Positions 36,180-46,005 are shown, counted from the first letter of the stretch. The stretch: 64,000 nucleotides of DNA from Pseudoselenomonas ruminantium (GCA_902780915.1 CACZHK010000015.1:62001-126000), one strand, 5' to 3'. Numbers and translations: made by a program. Notes: generated by a model not told the origin, from the letters alone.

Positions 36180-36374
36180 TTATGCTACGCTTTCTGCGGC
36201 CTGCTCGCCTGCTCTATCCAGCCACTGCCCCACGGCACTGCGCTCGTCGCTGCTCTCACCGGCATAAGCCGCAAAGCTCTGACAGCCCATCAGTTTTGCC
36301 GCCTTGCTGAATTGTTTTACCCTGGCGGGGATAAATACGTCTTCCATCCACTGAGAATAAATCTGCATCTTCAT
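36180..36374 (-). CDS. Small soluble protein of unknown function
   Basis: 64 aa starting MKMQIYSQWMEDVFIPARVKQ; mixed hydrophilic, alanine-rich at the C-terminus, no membrane segment or cysteine pair. The start is set by a strong AAGGAGGGAC just upstream of 36374, and a good terminator follows, so expression as a single gene is likely. No family recognised. It marks the right edge of the accessory island. Confidence 0.65.
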   Translation of the reverse strand: MKMQIYSQWMEDVFIPARVKQFSKAAKLMGCQSFAAYAGESSDERSAVGQWLDRAGEQAAESVA

Positions 36375-36665
36375 GATAAGTCCCTCCTTGATCATTGTTC
36401 GATTGACGCCAGCGTCAAAGTGTCATCCCCGACACCATTGCGCCGGCTGCCTTCAGCTTCCTTTACTGAAGCTTCTTACAAATGTTATCGAACAATCAGT
36501 CCCAAAACTTAAGCATCCCAACCAAACATTGCCAGTGAAAAAATAAGTCCAGCAGGGTGGGCATCTCCCCTCCCCCAAGCTCTGGACTTATTATACACTA
36601 AGTAGATGTAATTAGTCAAGAATTTAATAAATTTTCATTATTATTTCATAAATGCGTAACCTCAT
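36375..36665. other. Spacer between the island and the PHP gene
   Basis: No gene seen. It should contain the promoter of the 64-aa gene on the minus strand and the terminator of the PHP gene at 36536-36592. No repeat of the tRNA-Glu 3' end was found here. Confidence 0.5.
36536..36592 (-). terminator. Intrinsic terminator after the PHP phosphatase gene
   Basis: AATAAGTCCAG (36542-36552) pairs perfectly with CTGGACTTATT (36582-36592); the minus strand continues TTTTTTC. The loop is long (29 nt). Confidence 0.8.
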
Positions 36666-37514
36666 TTACACTAACGTCACTAAAGACCGCTCCCGCCGAG
36701 AGAAATTCCACATCTTTGTAAACCCGAAGGAACGGGCGTACTTCACTGCCTCCTGGTGGTAGGCACCACAGTCCTCTGGCTGGTGGGCATCGGAGGTGAT
36801 GATGATGGGCAGATCGTACTTCTCCGCTATCCTCATGAAGTCAGGGTAAGGCGAGATCTCCTCGATGGGATAGCGATAGTAGGTGCCCGTGTTCACATCA
36901 ATGCCCATCTTCGCTTTGGAAAGAGCCCTTGCCACCCTTTCCAGATATGGTGTCACATCGAAGTCCGGCAGAATCTTGAACAGGCGGATATTGAAGGGAT
37001 GCCCCAGCACATCATAAAGGCCGGAGTCTGCCAGCTTCTCTGCCTCCTCCGCATACCACTCATAAATCTCCCGCAGGTCGTGGTTCTCCCACTCCGCCTT
37101 GATTTCCGCAGAATCATAGGCCCAGCCCCGCAGGAAGTGGACGGAGCCAATCAGGTAGTCGAAGTCATAGCCCTTGAGAATATCCGCCACCTTCTTCTGA
37201 TCCTGAAAGTTGCAGACCTCCATGCCGATCTTCACCTGATGGGACTTCTGCAGCTCGCGCACAAAGGCGAAGTATTCATCAATGGTGTACTTGAACTTAT
37301 TGCTCTGCAACCATTTCTGCTGAAAAGAACCCACGAAGGAATCGTCCAGGATCAAGTCCTCATAGTAAAGTTCCCTGAACTCCGGGAAGGTATGTGAGTG
37401 CTCGGAAATGCCGATTTCTTCCAAGCCGCGCTCCCGCGCTGCCTCGAAGAACCCCTCCACCCACTCCTTGTCATAGGAGCCTTTCTCAAAGTGCATATGA
37501 TAATCTGCCTTCAT
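36666..37514 (-). CDS. PHP-family histidinol-phosphatase
   Basis: 282-aa metal-dependent phosphatase of the HisJ/HisK type. The PHP metal ligands are visible in DYHMHFEKGSYD, IGISEHSH, GMEVCNF, IGSVHFL, VLGHPFNIR and ITSDAH. In the family it dephosphorylates histidinol phosphate for histidine synthesis, though no other his gene is near. ATG 37514 has GGGGAA upstream; the frame is open to 37580 but that part has no ribosome site. Confidence 0.88.
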   Translation of the reverse strand: MKADYHMHFEKGSYDKEWVEGFFEAARERGLEEIGISEHSHTFPEFRELYYEDLILDDSFVGSFQQKWLQSNKFKYTIDEYFAFVRELQKSHQVKIGMEVCNFQDQKKVADILKGYDFDYLIGSVHFLRGWAYDSAEIKAEWENHDLREIYEWYAEEAEKLADSGLYDVLGHPFNIRLFKILPDFDVTPYLERVARALSKAKMGIDVNTGTYYRYPIEEISPYPDFMRIAEKYDLPIIITSDAHQPEDCGAYHQEAVKYARSFGFTKMWNFSRRERSLVTLV

Positions 37515-37583
37515 GATCTTTCCCCTTTCATCTACAAAGAAAGGCCCGCAGTTCCCTCTTTTGGAAACCACAGACCTCACTCA

Positions 37584-38402
37584 TCAGTTTTTCTTCTCGC
37601 CGCAGAGACCGCTTCTCAAAAGTTCCCTGATCTGCACCATGACCCCGTGCTCGGCGTTGCTCTTGGCCTCGAATCTGGCCAGCTCCTTCACCTTGGGGTG
37701 AGCGTTGGCCATGGCGTAGCTGTAGTAGACAGAGCTCATCATCTCCGCGTCATTCATGTAGTCGCCGAAAGCAGCACACTCCTTGGGAGTGATCTTCAGC
37801 TTCTTCTGCACCTGCTGGATAGCCATGCCCTTGTTGATGCCGAAGCCTATGACATCCACCCAGTAAGCGCTGGCCAGCACCACCTGCAGGCGGCCATTGA
37901 ACTTCTTCAGATAGGGATAGATGGTCTTGTCGGCCTGGGCACTGGGGTCAAAAAAGGACACCTTGATGATATCATCATCTATATCATCGAAACCAGCCAC
38001 GGCCTGAGCATGGGTGAAATACTTGTGCATCTCTACCTTGAACTCATCTGTATACTGGCGCTCCAGGGCATAGGCGCTTTTCTTGCCACAGGCTACGGCA
38101 TAGCCGGAGGTATTTTCCAGCGCCGTCCTGAGCACCTTCAGGGCCAGTTTCCTGGGCATGGGACTGGAGGAAATCTCCTTGCCCTTATACATCACCATGG
38201 TGCCGTTTTCAGCCACAAAGAGGAAATCATCCTTGTAAGCCGGGAAACTGTCCATCAGAGAATAATACTGGCGACCGGAGGATGGGGCAAACAGCACCCC
38301 ATGGGCCTTCATTTCCTCTACCACCTGGGGAAATTCCTCCGGCAGATTCCCCTGCTCGTCCAAAAGGGTGCCGTCCATATCAGAAAAGATGATTTTTATC
38401 AT
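37584..38402 (-). CDS. Cof-type HAD phosphatase
   Basis: 272-aa HAD-IIB hydrolase. Motif I is FSDMDGTLLDEQG with the nucleophile Asp, motif II is APSSGRQYYSL, and the C-terminal FGDYMNDAEMM holds the acidic Mg ligands; the cap domain lies between. These enzymes dephosphorylate sugar phosphates or flavin and PLP-type cofactors; the substrate here is unknown. ATG 38402 is preferred over a GTG two codons earlier because of the GGGAGAAG spacing. Confidence 0.93.
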   Translation of the reverse strand: MIKIIFSDMDGTLLDEQGNLPEEFPQVVEEMKAHGVLFAPSSGRQYYSLMDSFPAYKDDFLFVAENGTMVMYKGKEISSSPMPRKLALKVLRTALENTSGYAVACGKKSAYALERQYTDEFKVEMHKYFTHAQAVAGFDDIDDDIIKVSFFDPSAQADKTIYPYLKKFNGRLQVVLASAYWVDVIGFGINKGMAIQQVQKKLKITPKECAAFGDYMNDAEMMSSVYYSYAMANAHPKVKELARFEAKSNAEHGVMVQIRELLRSGLCGEKKN

Positions 38403-38423
38403 GGTCACTTCTCCCTGTCACTT

Positions 38424-39701
38424 TCACTTCTTGCTGAGACCCTGGGTAAGCCAGCCAAAATGCTGCTGCAAATACGCCCCTACCCGCTCGCCGATATGCT
38501 TTTTGCCAATATAATCAGGATGCAGACCATCCGTAGTATACTCGGCTCTAAGATTTCCATCTGCATCTGTCAAAGCGGAGGATATATCAATGCTATAAGG
38601 CTGGCTGAGCACCCACTCATTCACATACTGCTGATGCACCTGCCAGTCAGAAGGCGGTACGGCAATGCCGGGAATGCGATGCACCATCATATAGGCATTG
38701 ATGGGGGTAGCCGTAAGGAACACGGGAATAATGCCATAGGCATGGCATTTATCCCGGATGGCAGAAAGATTCTCCACCGTTTCCCAACCCAGAGTGCCTT
38801 CGCGGAAGTCATTGACGCCTCCCATAATGACCAGCAGCCTGGGCTTCCAGGGCAGTACATCACTCTCAAAACGCTCCAGCATAGCCGCCGTGGTGTTGCC
38901 ACTAAAGCCCAGATTCTTGATGGGAACAGCGCTGTATGTCTCCCAATTATACATAGTGTAACCAGGCGGCACAGAAACCACACCACCACCGTGGGTGATG
39001 CTGTCTCCCAGAGCCGCTATAGGCGCAGGCTCCCCGCTGATGGAAAAATGGCTTGGCTCCGACCAGCTGCTCCTGACCCCTGAGGGCTGCACGGAGCGTA
39101 CCCGCCAATAGTATTCCCCCGGCTGGGTGTAGCCGTAATATTCGTATACGTCATACTCCCCGGCTTCGAGAGTGCGAATCTTCACAGCTCCTCCCGGTCC
39201 CTGACGATATACCTCTACTTCGTGCTCCTTGACCCCGGCCTGGGGGATCCAGGAATAGACGGGATACATGGGCATATAGTCCATCTTTTCAAATTCGGTG
39301 GTTGGCTTGGGGGCAGGAGGATTTATCTCGGCCCCAGCCACGGGCTTGGGATCGGTGAAGCTGCCCATATAATTGCCGTGGAAATCCAGGGCGCAGACCT
39401 TCCAGTAGCAGTCCCTGATGCGGCTCCTGAAGCGACTTACTTCCACATCCACGCCATTGGTGTAGATTTCCCGCTGGCGCAGCAGCACATTGTCCTTGGT
39501 ATTTTCTGCACTGCCCAGCAACACGAACTCGTATTGCACCGCCCCCGGCACAGTCTCCCACTGAAAGCGCATCTCGCTTATCTGGCTGGACTCAACCCCG
39601 GCAGCATTTTCTGCCGCCACGGGGCCGGGATTCATGACACCGGCCAAAAGGCACATCAAGCCTGCCAAAATCCTTTTATGACAAGAACCAAAATTTCGCA
39701 T
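38424..39701 (-). CDS. Secreted SGNH/GDSL hydrolase
   Basis: 425 aa. A signal peptide (MRNFGSCHKRILAGLMCLLAGVMNPGPVAAEN) is followed by two fibronectin-III-like segments (about 40-215, each ending near YWKVCALD or YYWRVRSV) and a C-terminal SGNH esterase domain with block I ALGDSITHGG, the glycine and asparagine of FSGNTT and GGVNDF, and the catalytic Asp-His in DGLHPD. It probably deacetylates or de-esterifies a cell-surface or dietary polysaccharide. Confidence 0.9.
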   Translation of the reverse strand: MRNFGSCHKRILAGLMCLLAGVMNPGPVAAENAAGVESSQISEMRFQWETVPGAVQYEFVLLGSAENTKDNVLLRQREIYTNGVDVEVSRFRSRIRDCYWKVCALDFHGNYMGSFTDPKPVAGAEINPPAPKPTTEFEKMDYMPMYPVYSWIPQAGVKEHEVEVYRQGPGGAVKIRTLEAGEYDVYEYYGYTQPGEYYWRVRSVQPSGVRSSWSEPSHFSISGEPAPIAALGDSITHGGGVVSVPPGYTMYNWETYSAVPIKNLGFSGNTTAAMLERFESDVLPWKPRLLVIMGGVNDFREGTLGWETVENLSAIRDKCHAYGIIPVFLTATPINAYMMVHRIPGIAVPPSDWQVHQQYVNEWVLSQPYSIDISSALTDADGNLRAEYTTDGLHPDYIGKKHIGERVGAYLQQHFGWLTQGLSKK

Positions 39702-39723
39702 CTTACAACTCTCCTATAAATGA

Positions 39724-39751
39724 GGCAGGCGGCCCTTTACTGCCGCCCGCT
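39724..39751 (-). terminator. Possible weak terminator after fhs
   Basis: GCAGGCGGC and GCCGCCCGC pair with one mismatch around a short loop; on the minus strand TCATTTAT follows, so the T-run is poor. A second hairpin (CTTTGGG/CCCAAAG) lies at about 39756-39775. Confidence 0.35.
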
Positions 39752-39825
39752 ATACTCTTTGGGACACACCCAAAGGATTTTTCCTCATTCTATTTTAAGA
39801 GCCACTGCCTGCTTTTGTCAAACCT

Positions 39826-41493
39826 TTAGAAAAGTCCCGTAATGCGCCCTTCGGCATCTATATCCATCTTCTCCGCTGCCGGCTGCTTGGGCAGGCCTGG
39901 CATGGTAAGAATGCTGCCGGTAAGGGCCACGATAAAGCCGGCACCGGCGGATACCCGCAACTCACGCACGGTGATATCAAAGCCCTGGGGACGGCCCAGT
40001 TTCGCCGGGTCATCGGAGAGGGAATACTGGGTCTTGGCCACGCAGACGGGCATCTTGTCAAAGCCCAGGGCCTCGATTTCCTCCAGCTGCTTCTGGGCAG
40101 AGGGAGCAAAGATGACCTTGTCTGCCCCGTAAATCTTCTGGGCAATGGCCGTGAGCTTTTCGGGAATGGTCTGTTCCGTGTCATAGGTCAGACGGAAATC
40201 TGCCGGCTGCTCCATGGCAGCGAGCACCTTTTCGGCCAGAGCCTGACCGCCCTCGCCCCCCTTGGCCCAGACTTCGGAGATGGCCACCTGGGCACCGTGC
40301 TTATTGCACTCGTCTTCCACGAACTTCAATTCCTCAGTCGTATCCGTGGGGAAGGCATTCACTGCCACCACGGCGGGCAGGCCGAAGCCCTTGATGCTCT
40401 CGATATGCTTGGAGAGGTTGGCCAGGCCCTTCTTCAAGGCCTCCATATCCACGCTGCCAAGCTGATCCTTGGCCAGGCCGCCGTGCATCTTAAGTGCCCT
40501 GACGGTAGCCACAATCACCACCGCATCGGGGTGAACACCCATAAAGCGGCACTTGATATCCAGGAACTTCTCCGCCCCCAGGTCGGCGCCGAAGCCTGCC
40601 TCCGTCACTACGATGTCGGAGAGCTTCAGGGCATGCTTGGTGGCCATGACGCTGTTGCAGCCGTGGGCGATATTGGCAAAAGGCCCGCCGTGGATAAAGG
40701 CAGGAGTGCCCTCCAAAGTCTGCACCAGATTGGGCTTGATGGCATCCTTGAACAGCAGGGTGAGCGCCCCGGTGACGCCCAGCTCATCAGCCCGCACAGC
40801 CCTGCCGTTGCGGGTGTAGGCCACCACAATCTGCCCCAGGCGCTTCTTCATGTCCTGCAGGTCAGAGGCCAGGCAGAGAATGGCCATCATCTCAGAGGCC
40901 ACGGTGATGTCAAAGCCAGTTTCCCTGGGCACACCGTGGGCCTTGCCCCCCATGCCCACCACCACATGGCGCAGGGCGCGGTCATTTAAGTCCAGCACCC
41001 GCTTCCACACGATGCGGCGCACATCCAGGTCCAGGGCGTTGCCCTGCTGCAGGTGGTTGTCTATGACAGCCGCCAGCAGGTTGTGGGCGGTGGTGATGGC
41101 GTGGAAATCCCCGGTGAAGTGCAGATTGATGTCCTCCATGGGCACCACCTGGGCATAGCCGCCCCCGGCAGCGCCCCCCTTGAGACCGAAGCAGGGGCCC
41201 AGGGAAGGCTCCCGCAGGGCCACGCTCACTTTTTTCCCCATGCGGTGCAGGGCATCTGCCAGTCCCACGCTGGTGGTAGTCTTGCCCTCCCCTGCAGGGG
41301 TGGGGTTGATGGCGGTGACCAGCACCAGCTTGCCGTTCTCCCTGTCCTTTGCCTTCTGCCACACCTCAGAGGTGAGCTTGGCCTTGTACTTGCCGTACAG
41401 CTCCAGATCGTCCTCCGTCAGGCCTAATTCTGCGGCAATCTCTTTGATAGGCTGCATCTTGGCTTCCTGTGCAATTTCCACATCGGTTTTCAT
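39826..41493 (-). CDS. fhs: Formate-tetrahydrofolate ligase
   Basis: Makes 10-formyl-THF from formate, THF and ATP; 555 aa, the usual length. The nucleotide-binding loop is [18 protein letters not shown], followed by [22 protein letters not shown], the signature of the enzyme. ATG 41493 is chosen because GGAGGAA lies upstream; the frame is open to 41559, overlapping folD. It follows folD by 31 nt, so the two one-carbon enzymes are probably co-transcribed. Confidence 0.97.
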   Translation of the reverse strand: MKTDVEIAQEAKMQPIKEIAAELGLTEDDLELYGKYKAKLTSEVWQKAKDRENGKLVLVTAINPTPAGEGKTTTSVGLADALHRMGKKVSVALREPSLGPCFGLKGGAAGGGYAQVVPMEDINLHFTGDFHAITTAHNLLAAVIDNHLQQGNALDLDVRRIVWKRVLDLNDRALRHVVVGMGGKAHGVPRETGFDITVASEMMAILCLASDLQDMKKRLGQIVVAYTRNGRAVRADELGVTGALTLLFKDAIKPNLVQTLEGTPAFIHGGPFANIAHGCNSVMATKHALKLSDIVVTEAGFGADLGAEKFLDIKCRFMGVHPDAVVIVATVRALKMHGGLAKDQLGSVDMEALKKGLANLSKHIESIKGFGLPAVVAVNAFPTDTTEELKFVEDECNKHGAQVAISEVWAKGGEGGQALAEKVLAAMEQPADFRLTYDTEQTIPEKLTAIAQKIYGADKVIFAPSAQKQLEEIEALGFDKMPVCVAKTQYSLSDDPAKLGRPQGFDITVRELRVSAGAGFIVALTGSILTMPGLPKQPAAEKMDIDAEGRITGLF

Positions 41494-41524
41494 GGCATTT
41501 CCTCCTAAAGTTTCAGTCAACAAT

Positions 41525-42403
41525 TCAGCCCAGCTGCATTTCTGCAGCCTGCACCACATTTTCCATCAACATGGCCACGGTGAGGAGCCCCACGCCGCCC
41601 GGCACAGGTGTGATGGCACCTGCCACCTCTTTCACCGCCTCGAAGTCCACATCCCCCACCAGCTTGCCCTTGGCTCCCGGTTCGGCAGGAGGCAGGCGGT
41701 TAATGCCCACATCGATGACCGTGGCCCCTTCCTTCACCATCTCGGCGGTGATGAACTTGGGACGGCCCACGGCTGCCACCAGGATATCTGCCTCCCTGGT
41801 GACGGCAGGCAGATTCTCTGTGCGGGAATGACAGACGGTGACGGTGGCATTCTTGGTCAGCAGCAGGTGCAGCATGGGCTTGCCCACGATATTGCTGCGT
41901 CCCACTACCACAGCTTTCTTTCCTTCTATTGGAATGCCCGCCAGCTCCAGCATCTTCAGGCAGCCGTGGGGAGTGCAGGGCAGCAGGGCCTCCTCTCCCT
42001 TCACCATGCGGCCCACATTGACCGGGTGGAAGCCGTCCACATCCTTCACCGGGTCAATGCTGTCCAGGATTTCCGCTTCGGCAGGGCGCAGAGCCTTGGG
42101 CAGGGGCAGCTGCACCAGGATGCCGTGGATCTTACTGTCCTTGTTCAGGCTGTCAATCCTGGCCAGGATTTCCTCTTTCGTGCTCTCCTCCGGCATCTCA
42201 ATGACCTCGGAGTAGATGCCCAATTCCTCACAGGCCTTGTGCTTGTTCCGCACATAGACCTCGGAAGCCGGGTCATGGCCCACGATGATGACCGCCAGCC
42301 CCGGGCGCACGCCGTATTTTTCCTCCAGCCTGTCTGCCCTTGTCTTGGCATCTTCCTTGAACTGCCCCGCAAAAACTTTTCCTTCCAGTAATCTTGCTGA
42401 CAA
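41525..42403 (-). CDS. folD: Methylenetetrahydrofolate dehydrogenase/cyclohydrolase FolD
   Basis: Bifunctional enzyme interconverting 5,10-methylene-, methenyl- and 10-formyl-THF; 292 aa. The substrate-site [22 protein letters not shown], the NADP-binding [12 protein letters not shown] and the C-terminal [17 protein letters not shown] are all present. The start is TTG at 42403, 5 nt behind GGAGGGG; the upstream open frame to 42469 has no homology. It pairs with fhs downstream. Confidence 0.96.
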   Translation of the reverse strand: MSARLLEGKVFAGQFKEDAKTRADRLEEKYGVRPGLAVIIVGHDPASEVYVRNKHKACEELGIYSEVIEMPEESTKEEILARIDSLNKDSKIHGILVQLPLPKALRPAEAEILDSIDPVKDVDGFHPVNVGRMVKGEEALLPCTPHGCLKMLELAGIPIEGKKAVVVGRSNIVGKPMLHLLLTKNATVTVCHSRTENLPAVTREADILVAAVGRPKFITAEMVKEGATVIDVGINRLPPAEPGAKGKLVGDVDFEAVKEVAGAITPVPGGVGLLTVAMLMENVVQAAEMQLG

Positions 42404-42482
42404 ATGAACCCCTCCATATGATAATAAGCTGTCTTCAATGAGGTGAAGCCAAACCTGTTTAGCTGACACAACTCAAAACGCC

Positions 42483-42529
42483 ACACCTCATCCACCGCTT
42501 CGCGGTCCCCCTTCCCCATAGGGGAAGGC
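42483..42529. repeat. REP-like two-hairpin repeat, copy A
   Basis: ACACCTCATCC, then a first hairpin ACCGC-TTC-GCGGT, then a second, CCTTCCCC-AT-AGGGGAAGG. Layout and flanks match copy B at 50550-50599, while the first stem differs in sequence but keeps pairing. It lies between ubiA and folD, outside coding sequence. Confidence 0.8.
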
Positions 42530-42537
42530 TTTATATC

Positions 42538-42567
42538 AGAAAAACGCCGACAGAAACTGCCGACGTT
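42538..42567 (-). terminator. Intrinsic terminator after ubiA
   Basis: AACGCCGACA (42543-42552) pairs with TGCCGACGTT (42558-42567) through G-U wobbles; the minus strand continues TTTTTC. It ends the tat-ubi operon before folD. Confidence 0.65.
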
Positions 42568-42571
42568 CAAC

Positions 42572-43420
42572 TCAAAGATAATAGCTCACCCAGGCGCAAA
42601 GGCAGATAGCCACGGAAACAATGCCATTGCGCAGGAAATAGCCTTGCGTCACCCGGGAAAAATCCGTAGGGGACACAATGCTGTGCTGATAGTATAAAGT
42701 GCCTGCGGCAATGCCCACGCCCACAAAATAAAGGGAATGCAGGGAAAGCATCATGCCCACGGCAAAGAAACAAACAACACAAATAACATGAAGCACCTTT
42801 GAAATCCTGAAGGCACCTGCACCACCATAGGAAACTGCCAGGGAATGGAGGCCCTGGCTCTTGTCGAATTCCTCGTCCTGTGCCCCGTACATGGCATCAA
42901 AGGCCCCAATCCACAGGGCCACGGCCGTGCACAGCACAAGCATGGGGGCATCAATAGTCCCCCGGACAGCTACCCAGCCCCCTGCGGGAGCCATGGCAAT
43001 GGCCAGGCCCAGGAAAAGATGCACCCAGCCTGTAATCCGCTTCATGTAAGGATAAACCAGGCAGGGCAGCGCAGCCACAGGCAGCAGGTAGAGACAAATA
43101 GGCTGGAGCTGGGCCACGGAAAGCACCATCAGCGCCAGGCAGATGATGATGAACACCACTGCCTCACGCTTGGTAATCTCCCCCCGCACCATGGCACGAT
43201 AAGCCATGCGGGGCTGCTGGCTGTCATATTTGAGGTCTGCCAGATTGTCCATAGCCAGAGCCGCCGCCCTGCCCGTGGTGATGGCCAGAGCCACCCACAG
43301 GAGCACCATAGGCTCAGGGTGGCCGTCTGCGGCCAGCACCGCCGCCATCAGGCCAAAGGGCAGGTCAAAGAGGGTGTGGTGCAGAGCCACATTGTTGATA
43401 TGGGCCTTTATGCTGATCAA
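42572..43420 (-). CDS. UbiA-family prenyltransferase (possibly MqnP)
   Basis: About 282 aa with roughly eight membrane helices. The first aspartate-rich motif is AMDNLADLKYD and the second is DAMYGAQDEEFD, which bind Mg-prenyl diphosphate. With the UbiD homologue directly upstream it most likely belongs to quinone synthesis, and in a menaquinone-making Firmicute the futalosine-type enzyme MqnP is a good match; that is inference. The likely start is TTG 43420, overlapping the ubiD stop and 5 nt behind AGGA; an ATG at 43441 lacks a ribosome site. Confidence 0.87.
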   Translation of the reverse strand: MISIKAHINNVALHHTLFDLPFGLMAAVLAADGHPEPMVLLWVALAITTGRAAALAMDNLADLKYDSQQPRMAYRAMVRGEITKREAVVFIIICLALMVLSVAQLQPICLYLLPVAALPCLVYPYMKRITGWVHLFLGLAIAMAPAGGWVAVRGTIDAPMLVLCTAVALWIGAFDAMYGAQDEEFDKSQGLHSLAVSYGGAGAFRISKVLHVICVVCFFAVGMMLSLHSLYFVGVGIAAGTLYYQHSIVSPTDFSRVTQGYFLRNGIVSVAICLCAWVSYYL

Positions 43421-44877
43421 TCCAGTCCTAGCTCCTTCCATTTGGCATCTACTCGCGCCTTCACGGCCTCAGGGGTAGCCACTTCCTCGGGCCACTGGCG
43501 GGCATGGCCTTCCTCAGGCCAGGTCTTGGTGGCATCAATGCCCAGCTTGGCTCCCCACTTGGCCATAGGTGAGGAATGATCTAGTACATCCAGGGGGCCA
43601 TGCACGATTTCCAGATCATGGTCGGCATCGATATTGTTGAACACACGCCAGGCCACCTGGGCATAGTCCTGCACATCCACATGGTCATCCACCACGATGA
43701 TCATCTTCACATTCATCATCTGTCCCATGCCCCAGAAGGCATGCATGACCTTGCGGGCGTGCATGGGGAACTGCTTCTTGATGGAAACAAGGCAGCAGTC
43801 ATGGAAAACGCCCTCAATGGGCATATTGATATCCTTCACCTCCGGCAGCATCTGCTGCAGGAGAGGCAGGAAAATGCGCTCCGTAGCCTTGGCCAGATAG
43901 GCGTCCTCCATGGGGGGCCTGCCCACCACCGTGGCAAAGTAGATGGGGTCTTTCCTGTGGGTGATAGCGGTGATATGGAACACAGGGTACTCGTCCGCCA
44001 GGGAATAGTAGCCTGTATGGTCGCCGAAAGGCCCTTCGATGCGGCTCTCATGGGGCAGCACATAGCCCTCCAGAATGATTTCCGCCGTGGCGGGCACCTC
44101 GATATCCACGGTCTTGCATTTCACCATTTCCACGGACTTGTGCCTGAGGAAGCCAGCGAAAACCATCTCATCAATGTCCCTGGGCAGCGGCGCGGTAGCC
44201 GCATAGGTCAGCACCGGATCGGTGCCGATGGCCACGGCGCACTCTATTTTCTCACCGCCGGCAGCTTCCATATCCCGGTAGTTCTCCGCCCCGTTCTTGT
44301 GGATATGCCAGTGCATGCCCGTGGTACGGCTGTCGTACTTCTGCAGGCGGTACATGCCCACATTGCGCTTGCCGGTCTTGGGATTCTTGGTGAAGACCAG
44401 CGGCAGGGTCACGAAAGGCCCGCCGTCCTCAGGCCAGCACTTCAGAATGGGGATTTCGTCCAGATTGGGATTTTCCGTCTCCACCACTTCCTGGCAGGGG
44501 GCGGTCTTCACATACTTGGGGAAATTCACCGCATTCTTGATCATGGGGATCATGGTGATGACACTCATCTTGTTCTGCAGGGACACATAGGGCAGCTTCA
44601 GCATTTCCCGCAGTTCCTCTGCGATATCATCCAGTTTCTCCACCCCCAGGGCCAGGGACATGCGCTCATAGCTGCCAAAGGCATTGATGAGCACAGGCAT
44701 GGAGGAGCCCTTCACCTTCTCAAAGAGAATGGCCACATTCTTTTCCTCCGGCCCCTTGGAAATGCGGTCCACAATCTCCGTGATTTCCAGCTCCGGGTCA
44801 ACTTCCGTCTTGACGCGCTTCAAGAGGCCCCGGCTTTCCAGCACCTCCATGAACTCGCGCAAATCCTTATATGCCAA
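43417..44877 (-). CDS. UbiD-family decarboxylase (possibly MqnL)
   Basis: 486-aa prenylated-FMN-dependent decarboxylase. Conserved stretches include TGMHWHIHKNGAENYR, GPFGDHTGYYSLADEYP and VVGRPPMEDAYLAKATERIF, the latter two around the E-R-E catalytic network. It decarboxylates an aromatic acid, probably a menaquinone precursor given the linked UbiA. The prenyl-FMN maker UbiX is not in the window. The start is TTG, 7 nt behind AAGGAGG. It follows tatC by 33 nt. Confidence 0.92.
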   Translation of the reverse strand: MAYKDLREFMEVLESRGLLKRVKTEVDPELEITEIVDRISKGPEEKNVAILFEKVKGSSMPVLINAFGSYERMSLALGVEKLDDIAEELREMLKLPYVSLQNKMSVITMIPMIKNAVNFPKYVKTAPCQEVVETENPNLDEIPILKCWPEDGGPFVTLPLVFTKNPKTGKRNVGMYRLQKYDSRTTGMHWHIHKNGAENYRDMEAAGGEKIECAVAIGTDPVLTYAATAPLPRDIDEMVFAGFLRHKSVEMVKCKTVDIEVPATAEIILEGYVLPHESRIEGPFGDHTGYYSLADEYPVFHITAITHRKDPIYFATVVGRPPMEDAYLAKATERIFLPLLQQMLPEVKDINMPIEGVFHDCCLVSIKKQFPMHARKVMHAFWGMGQMMNVKMIIVVDDHVDVQDYAQVAWRVFNNIDADHDLEIVHGPLDVLDHSSPMAKWGAKLGIDATKTWPEEGHARQWPEEVATPEAVKARVDAKWKELGLD

Positions 44878-44910
44878 TGAGATTCCTCCTTAAAAAAGCC
44901 CGTTTGTTCC

Positions 44911-45705
44911 TTACTTATGCAACACATAACGGACAATGACATACCCCACGCCGTAAAGCAAGAACATGGGCAGGGCAATCATGGACTGGGTGAAGATGTC
45001 CGGCGTGGGGGTGATGATGGCACCTATCACGAAGGACAGGAATATCACGATGCGGAAATGCCGCCCCAAAAAGGCCGAACTCACTAGCCCCATCTTGCCT
45101 AAGATTGTGATAATGAGCGGCAGCTCGAACACAAAGCCGAAGGGCAGCACAAAGGTCAGCACGAAATCAAAGTAATTCCCCACGGAGAACATGGCCTCCA
45201 AATCCGCGCCCCCGAAGCCCATGAAGAACTTCACCGCCGTAGGCAGCACCAGGAAAAAGGAAAAGGCCAGGCCGATGAAAAAGAGCACCACCGAAGCAGG
45301 CACGATAAGCCCCAATACCATGCGCTCCCGCACCGTCAAGGCAGGCAAAAAGAACCGCCACACATGGAAGAACACCACCGGCAGCGCCAGCAGGAAGCCC
45401 ACGAACACCGATACCTTCAGGTAAGTGAAGAAGGCCTCCGAGGGCTGCATGAAGTAGAGCTTCCCCACCGGCAGGGTGAGGTAGTGCATGATGGTCTCGA
45501 TGAAATAATAGCCTACGCAGCTGCCCAGGGCCACGGCAATAAGGCTCTTGATGAGGCGGCTCCGCAGCTCCGTCAGATGGGCCGTCAGGCTCATGCTGCC
45601 GTCATCGTCTGCCTCCGTCACCTCGGAGATGATCTCACCGCCTGCCTGGGCTGCCGGCAAGGCCTGCTCTGCCTGTTTGTTATTTTCTAACTCTGCCAAC
45701 GCCAT
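44911..45705 (-). CDS. tatC: Twin-arginine translocase subunit TatC
   Basis: 264 aa with six membrane segments. The conserved cytoplasmic LTAHLTELRSRL near the N-terminus binds the twin-arginine signal, and SPxxFFTYLK-like QPSEAFFTYLKVSVF and FGFVFELPLI are typical. An acidic, alanine-rich leader of about 40 residues precedes the core. Its ATG overlaps the tatA stop by one base (TGATG), so translation is coupled. Confidence 0.96.
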   Translation of the reverse strand: MALAELENNKQAEQALPAAQAGGEIISEVTEADDDGSMSLTAHLTELRSRLIKSLIAVALGSCVGYYFIETIMHYLTLPVGKLYFMQPSEAFFTYLKVSVFVGFLLALPVVFFHVWRFFLPALTVRERMVLGLIVPASVVLFFIGLAFSFFLVLPTAVKFFMGFGGADLEAMFSVGNYFDFVLTFVLPFGFVFELPLIITILGKMGLVSSAFLGRHFRIVIFLSFVIGAIITPTPDIFTQSMIALPMFLLYGVGYVIVRYVLHK

Positions 45706-45917
45706 CAGCCCTTATCATTCTTTTCGGAGAGTTCCTTGGGCTGCTCCGTCACATTCACCATCTTGTCCTCAGACTTCTCCGGCTCCGTAGTGGCAGACTT
45801 GAACTCCCGTATGCTCTTGCCCAAAGCCTTGCCCACATCAGGCAGCTTGCCGGGGCCAAAGAGCACCAGGCCGATAATCAGTATAATAATAAGTTCCGGT
45901 ACACCTAAACCAAACAT
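45705..45917 (-). CDS. tatA: Twin-arginine translocase subunit TatA
   Basis: 70 aa: one N-terminal membrane helix (GVPELIIILIIGLVLFGPGKLP), the FGPGKLP hinge, an amphipathic helix (DVGKALGKSIREFK) and a charged tail. Forms the pore of the Tat system with TatC. GGGGAGG precedes the ATG. First gene of tatA-tatC-ubiD-ubiA. Confidence 0.95.
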   Translation of the reverse strand: MFGLGVPELIIILIIGLVLFGPGKLPDVGKALGKSIREFKSATTEPEKSEDKMVNVTEQPKELSEKNDKG

Positions 45918-46005
45918 TGATAATACCTCCCCTTCCCCAATATAAACAGATATTATTATTGTAACACTATTGCTCAGATTTTGTCGACAGACAAATTCGC
46001 AGTAA

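Noticed and set aside
29843-36665. att-type direct repeat of the tRNA-Glu 3' end at the island's right border
   Set aside because: Reading the region by eye gave no copy of the T-arm/acceptor sequence; short or diverged repeats cannot be excluded.
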